Under the pieces are notes generated by a model. It had not been told where the DNA came from, did not search any database, and saw only the letters and a program-made list of their open reading frames with translations. A program made the position numbers and the translations under genes. Positions 14,771 to 18,492 of a DNA stretch of 18,492 bases are shown piece by piece (the stretch's first letter is position 1; each line of letters opens with the position of its first letter). Source of the stretch: CAYSPT01 sp964432985 (GTDB lineage: Bacteria > Muiribacteriota > CAYSPT01); the NCBI GenBank assembly GCA_964432985.1, contig CAYSPT010000085.1:1-18492 (forward strand). The letters are read 5' to 3'.

Positions 14771-16711
14771 TTAGTGTTTGATGATGTAACTCAACACCAG
14801 GTATGGCTGAAGGTTGTTATGTGCCAACCCTCCCCCAACTGGTCCGGTGGAATTCCTTGATTCGTACTGTGAAGTGCTGTCACCCCTGCCCACTCCGTAC
14901 TTCATACTCGGGAGTTTCTCCCACCCTTCGTAGTTTCCGTCGGCGGGGAACCGGTCGGTGGTTGAGTGTCCGTGCTTCGGCAGCTCCTTTTCGGACAGCC
15001 GGTGTTCTTTCTCTCCCCCGGTTTTTCCCATGGTTTCGAACTCCGGTTGCGTCCTGTCGTATCCCACGGCGGTCCGCCCGTTGAGGTTGGGCAGGTTGAA
15101 GGTAGCGGTTCCGTCACCTTTGCCGTACAGGGTCCCGATGACGCTGAACAGCTCCGCGTAGGAGACCCGGCTCACAGCGTCGCCGTTGCACAGCAGCCAC
15201 CCGGCCGGAGCAGTCATCCCGGCGAAGGGGAGCATCGCGCCTACCGGTGTGACAAAGCCTGTTTTATCCCTTATTCGTCCGTTGACCTCCAGTTTTTCAG
15301 CCGGATTCGACGTGCCGATTCCCAGGCTGGATTCCAGGACACAGACAGCTCCCGAAGCGCTTCTCAGAGTGAGTGGTTTGTTAGTGGAGTCTCCGTAGAG
15401 GCCCGGTGAGCCCGATACGGATCCAATTGTCAATCTTCCGCCTTCCGGATTCTGCTGTTGGATGGTGATGTTGCCTCCCTCCACGTGCAGCCTGCTGTCT
15501 CCGGGATTGTCGGTTCCGAGGCCCATATTGCCGTTTTCACACAGAGTCATGAGGACATCTCCGCCGCCCGGATCGAGCCGGTCATCTGAGTGGTCTCCTC
15601 CCCTGTACCAGGCAAAGCCGCCCCCGGAACGGAAGTACTGGGTATTGCTTTGCACGCCGATTCCGTTTGCATAGGAGTTGAACGTCAGCACCTGTCCACG
15701 GGGAGAGGTAAAAGTGAGCGCCCCGGTAATGGTACCGCCTTTCTTATTCACCCATTTGTTTTCACCGGTGCGCAGGTAGCGTTTATCAAGCGGCATTCCG
15801 TCATGGAAAAAGCCGCCGCTTGAGTTGATACCGTCTCCCTTGACGTTGAGGCGGTAGTTTTCAGTGTCGGAGGTCCCAATTCCTACGTTCCCGCCGGGGG
15901 TGATGGTCATCCGTATATAATTGCTGGCCATATCGTGGATATTGAAGCTGGTGTTGTCCCGGCAGAGGCCCTGGCCGATCTGCCAGCGGCTGCGGCCGCC
16001 GGCCCTGAACTGGATGGACGATGATTGCTTCGGGCACCCGCTGTCGACGATCAGGACCGTATTATCGTCCCCTGCAAGGTGCAGCAGCGATTGTGGTGAG
16101 GTGGTCCCGATACCCACCCGGCCGTCTTCCCGGATGGTTAAACGGCGGTTCCCGATGTCTCCGGTGACCAGGCTCAGATCGCTGCGGTCCAGGGTGCCGA
16201 TGATCATTTCCCGCCCTGTGTCGGAACAGATGCTGGCGGGGCTGGAGCCCGAAAAGAGCAGTTCTATATTATTGGTGGCGTGGATGTCCAGATTGGCTTC
16301 CGGATAGCTCGTTCCCAGACCGACATTTCCTTCTCGGAGCACCAGGTCGGTGCGGCGCCATCCGGGTGAATAGGTCTCGATTTCCAGGATTCCCCCATTG
16401 TGGCCTCCTTCGTGGTGAATGCGGGCGGCGTTGTAACCTCGCTCGTTGAACAGGATGAAAGGATTGCTGGTATTGAGCCACATGTTTCCTCCCACCCACA
16501 TGTTACCCAGCACATGGAGCTTCTTCTTCGGTTTGTCGGTACCGATTCCGACCTTTGTACCTGACCGTCCGAGCAGCACCGACGAGTTGTCGACTCTCCA
16601 GGGATTTGGCACTTCATCAGCCCGGGCGGCGGAATTGAAGGCCAGAAAAACCAGGAGAGCCGCCAGAGCCGAATTAACGAGGATTTGCTTTGTGTTCATA
16701 GGATTGGTCAC
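14771..16711 (-). CDS. Exported stalk protein with phage tail-collar (Mdp-type) C-terminal domain
   Basis: The 646-residue frame starts at GTG 16711 (GGAG six bases upstream). An ATG four codons later (16699, AAGGTGA upstream) is an equally likely start. Either start gives a signal peptide with cleavage likely after NSAARA (about residue 31). The middle carries six evenly scattered 'VGIGT..P...LHV' type repeats, the hallmark of trimeric fibre stalks in tail fibres and bacterial surface proteins. Residues about 486-560 form a tail-collar domain (PVGAMLPFAG..APAGWLLCNG, YGKGDGTATFNLPNL), and the C-terminus (LAHNNLQPYLVLSYIIKH) is that of microcystin-dependent-protein relatives. No other phage gene is present and it has a Sec signal, so I infer a cellular surface adhesin or appendage rather than a prophage part. 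A strong hairpin lies just upstream. Confidence 0.88.
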   Translation of the reverse strand: MTNPMNTKQILVNSALAALLVFLAFNSAARADEVPNPWRVDNSSVLLGRSGTKVGIGTDKPKKKLHVLGNMWVGGNMWLNTSNPFILFNERGYNAARIHHEGGHNGGILEIETYSPGWRRTDLVLREGNVGLGTSYPEANLDIHATNNIELLFSGSSPASICSDTGREMIIGTLDRSDLSLVTGDIGNRRLTIREDGRVGIGTTSPQSLLHLAGDDNTVLIVDSGCPKQSSSIQFRAGGRSRWQIGQGLCRDNTSFNIHDMASNYIRMTITPGGNVGIGTSDTENYRLNVKGDGINSSGGFFHDGMPLDKRYLRTGENKWVNKKGGTITGALTFTSPRGQVLTFNSYANGIGVQSNTQYFRSGGGFAWYRGGDHSDDRLDPGGGDVLMTLCENGNMGLGTDNPGDSRLHVEGGNITIQQQNPEGGRLTIGSVSGSPGLYGDSTNKPLTLRSASGAVCVLESSLGIGTSNPAEKLEVNGRIRDKTGFVTPVGAMLPFAGMTAPAGWLLCNGDAVSRVSYAELFSVIGTLYGKGDGTATFNLPNLNGRTAVGYDRTQPEFETMGKTGGEKEHRLSEKELPKHGHSTTDRFPADGNYEGWEKLPSMKYGVGRGDSTSQYESRNSTGPVGGGLAHNNLQPYLVLSYIIKH

Positions 16712-16732
16712 CTTCTTCTCCGCTGAAAATTA

Positions 16733-16799
16733 ACGCCTGCCTGCCGGAACCAGCCACGCACCGGTAGAAAACGGCGCGCATCACCCGGTAGGCAGGCGT
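16733..16799 (-). terminator. Strong hairpin between the sigma-factor operon and the tail-collar gene
   Basis: The arms 16733-16747 and 16785-16799 pair over 15 bp with a single G-U wobble, enclosing a 37-base loop that contains another CCGGTAG copy. On the minus strand it is followed by TTAATTTTC, so it can end transcripts coming from the TPR gene that stops at 16885. Only about 20 bases remain before the tail-collar start, too few for a separate promoter. It may therefore be an attenuator or a leaky or processed stem rather than a plain terminator. Confidence 0.65.
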
Positions 16800-16884
16800 A
16801 CTTCATTCAGGCACACGTCAAGCAGGTACGCTGCATCGGATTATCGTTCGTCAGTTAGTGTCGCGTGATGCTAAGCCAGGCGGA

Positions 16885-17466
16885 TTATTCGACTTCCAGG
16901 GCCTTGTTGAGCCATTCGATGGCCTGGTCGAATTCTCCTCTTGAGCGGTAAACTCCCGCAATCATTTTATACATCTCCACCTTCAGGTCCTTGGCGGCGG
17001 GGATGTCCTGCTCCATCTGCTCCAGCTGGGCCACTCCTTTTTCCAGGTACACCATGGCTGTGTCGAAGTCGTTCAACATGTCCATGTACAGGTCGGCGAT
17101 GGACATGTAGATGTGCACCCGGTCGAACTCCAGATCGTTTCTCAAATCCTGGTCGACACCCTCGGGGATTTCGAAGTGGATGATTTTTTCGTAGGTTTCG
17201 ATGGCTTTTTTGAAACGTCTGGCTTCCACGTAGGTAGTGGCCAGTTCCCACAGGACGCTCAGCTTGTTCAGGATATAATCGTATTCGCGGGGTTCTTCTT
17301 CCCCTTCTTCTTGTCCTTCGTCCGCCTCCGCTAGCATGAAGCTGGGGGTGCCGAAACTCCACTGGTCCTGCTCCTCAGCGGTCACCGGCATGAGTCCCAG
17401 CACGAACACCAGTAAAACAGCGGGCACAACAGTCGAAATCAACCTTTTTGAGACGTGAATAGACAT
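16885..17466 (-). CDS. Small exported TPR protein of the ECF sigma operon
   Basis: This 193-residue protein starts at ATG 17466 after a consensus AGGAGG. Its first 28 bases overlap the end of the anti-sigma gene, so it is co-translated. Residues 1-30 are a signal peptide (cleavage likely near PVTA) and are followed by an acidic linker rich in Glu (about 45-60). About three TPRs follow, for example 'LSVLWELATTYVEARRFKKA' and 'YKMIAGVYRSRGEFDQAIEW'. It probably acts in the periplasm as an adaptor. Its place after an anti-sigma gene suggests it may help sense or transmit the envelope signal. I recognise no specific family. Confidence 0.85.
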   Translation of the reverse strand: MSIHVSKRLISTVVPAVLLVFVLGLMPVTAEEQDQWSFGTPSFMLAEADEGQEEGEEEPREYDYILNKLSVLWELATTYVEARRFKKAIETYEKIIHFEIPEGVDQDLRNDLEFDRVHIYMSIADLYMDMLNDFDTAMVYLEKGVAQLEQMEQDIPAAKDLKVEMYKMIAGVYRSRGEFDQAIEWLNKALEVE

Positions 17467-18020
17467 GATTTTCCTCCTTTTCTCTTAAAGAGCTTCCGTT
17501 GTTTCCAGGTTTGGCCTGAAAACGGTTTGTATGTCCGGCCGGACGTGAATGGGTTTTCTAAGTGGCCGTTGGAAGCGACAAACAGCTGCGCATCCTTTTG
17601 GCTGGTGACTCTGGTGAAAAGATGTGCCTCCTTCCGCTTCATGGTGAAGAGCTCTGTATCGTACCGTACGGTTACCGGTTGCTGCCAGGTGAAGAGGGTG
17701 AAGAGATAACAGGAGAAGGCCAGGAAAACGACCGCCAGGGTCGAGACCGGCGCCAGGTAATCCCGAAACTGCCACGCCCTGGAAACAGGAGTTCCCGTTA
17801 CCGTTGCGAAAATGCGGTCGCGGACCGCTTCGCCGGGCGTGGGGGGACTCATGACCAATCTGACTCTCTCCTGCAGGGAAGACAACTGTTCGTGCTCACT
17901 GCGGCAGGCGGGGCACGCTTTCAGGTGCTCGCACACCTCTTTCAGCAGGGTAGGTTTGTCCTCTGTGAACAGGATCTCCCTGATACTGTTGCATTTATCG
18001 TCGTGATTTTGTTTATCCAT
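17439..18020 (-). CDS. Zinc-finger (ZAS) transmembrane anti-sigma factor
   Basis: I choose ATG 18020 because AAGGAG lies eight bases upstream; a frame from 18059 would add 13 residues without a good ribosome site. The resulting 193-residue protein has the ZAS motif His32-x3-Cys36-x2-Cys39 (CEHLKACPAC), which binds zinc and holds the sigma factor. One membrane helix (about 88-110) and a basic, probably periplasmic, tail of about 80 residues follow. Its ATG overlaps the sigma gene stop by eight bases (ATGGATAA), which keeps the two proteins in balance. By family precedent it inhibits the upstream ECF sigma until a signal from the envelope releases it. The sensing tail is not similar to anything I know. 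Confidence 0.88.
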   Translation of the reverse strand: MDKQNHDDKCNSIREILFTEDKPTLLKEVCEHLKACPACRSEHEQLSSLQERVRLVMSPPTPGEAVRDRIFATVTGTPVSRAWQFRDYLAPVSTLAVVFLAFSCYLFTLFTWQQPVTVRYDTELFTMKRKEAHLFTRVTSQKDAQLFVASNGHLENPFTSGRTYKPFSGQTWKQRKLFKRKGGKSCLFTSQKG

Positions 18021-18492
18021 GGGAACGACTCCTTGTTTCAAAGCGTTCTGATTCAGCAAGCTCCCGGACCAGAGTTTTTCGGGCCCGGTACATGGCGGTT
18101 TTTATGGCCCGGGACGTCTTGCCGGTTATTTCCTTTATCTCCCGGTAGGAAAGCCCTTCGAGAGCGTTGAGGGTGAATACTACCCGCTCTGTCGGCGGAA
18201 GTATTTTGAGAAATCGCTTAATGTCCCGCTCGGCCATTTTTTCAAGGGCCGCCGCTTCGGGATTCATTGTATCGGGGCTTTTGAACCGCAGCATATCGAA
18301 GGTGGAGAGAAGCACCTCTTTGAGCCGCAGCCGCCGGCGCTTGTCCAGGTAGGTGTTGACTGTGATCCGGTACGCCCAGGTGGAAAGGCTCGATTTCCTG
18401 CGGAAATTTTTCAATCCCTTGTAGATTCTCATGAACGCCTCCTGGGTGAGGTCCTCGGCGCAGCTTGCATTTCCCGTGAGCCGGTAAGCCAG
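18013..18492 (-). CDS. ECF-family RNA polymerase sigma factor (5' end outside the window)
   Basis: The frame is open to the window edge; 159 residues are visible, starting LAYRLTGNASCAEDLTQEAF. That is the middle of region 2, followed by 'STWAYRITVNTYLDKRRR', which binds core and the -10 element. Region 4 (LPPTERVVFTLNALEGLSYREI, then a helix-turn-helix ending in TAMYRARKTL) binds the -35 element. There is no region 3, as usual for ECF factors. About 25-35 N-terminal residues are probably missing. It is coupled to the anti-sigma gene and likely transcribes its own operon; the promoter is beyond the window. Confidence 0.92.
   Translation of the reverse strand: MAYRLTGNASCAEDLTQEAFMRIYKGLKNFRRKSSLSTWAYRITVNTYLDKRRRLRLKEVLLSTFDMLRFKSPDTMNPEAAALEKMAERDIKRFLKILPPTERVVFTLNALEGLSYREIKEITGKTSRAIKTAMYRARKTLVRELAESERFETRSRSHG

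Noticed and set aside
14771..16711. Prophage remnant
   Set aside because: Only a tail-collar domain is present, with a Sec signal peptide; no integrase, capsid, terminase or attachment site is seen.
1..18492. tRNA, rRNA, insertion sequence or replication origin
   Set aside because: No cloverleaf, rRNA core sequence, transposase or iteron cluster was recognised by eye on either strand.

Overview
The window reads as a metagenomic or draft scaffold from an uncultured Gram-negative bacterium of moderately high GC. It contains two runs of exactly 100 N. Apart from the first open reading frame, every gene is on the minus strand. Signal peptides, periplasmic-type sensor domains, a WD40-fused Ser/Thr kinase, a class III cyclase, a CreBC-like two-component pair and many TPR proteins suggest a signalling-rich lineage such as the PVC group, a deltaproteobacterium or a related candidate phylum. 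The sequence alone does not settle the taxon.

Layout from right to left, which is the direction of transcription: (1) 18492-16885, an ECF sigma factor (5' end cut by the window edge), a zinc-finger anti-sigma factor and a small exported TPR protein, all overlapping or translationally coupled, followed by a strong hairpin at 16733-16799. (2) 16711-14771, an exported protein with six GIGT-type stalk repeats and a C-terminal phage tail-collar domain. (3) 14548-14507, a recognisable sigma70-type promoter whose -10 box lies in the middle of a perfect 9-bp inverted repeat, a probable repressor-controlled start point. (4) 14428-5120, a tightly packed run of five signalling genes: Ser/Thr kinase with two WD40 propellers, membrane class III adenylate cyclase, exported transglutaminase-like TPR protein, CreB-like response regulator and CreC-like histidine kinase. 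(5) 5119-4549, an AT-richer intergenic stretch with a promoter candidate and a short ORF coupled to the next gene. (6) 4548-2326, a secreted protein with an N/Q-rich tandem-repeat linker and Ig-like 'DTTPP' segments, ending in an intrinsic terminator. (7) 10-2247 on the plus strand, a 745-residue frame whose C-terminal two thirds is the ATPase-associated TPR part of a large signalling protein. Its first ~200 residues look like foreign high-GC sequence, probably a scaffold misjoin or a recombination.

The genes combine four kinds of signal transduction (ECF/anti-sigma, Ser/Thr phosphorylation, cyclic nucleotide, His-Asp phosphorelay) beside two repeat-rich surface or secreted proteins. A reasonable inference is an envelope or surface sensing island whose outputs may include the tail-collar protein and the N/Q-repeat protein. 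No co-regulation is proven.

Two assembly corrections matter. The N run at 14249-14348 is flanked by the same 55 bases on both sides, so it is almost certainly an unmerged contig overlap; collapsing it restores a continuous 1152-residue kinase. The N run at 6551-6650 replaces the end of creB and the start of creC, so an apparent single reading frame through it is an artefact.
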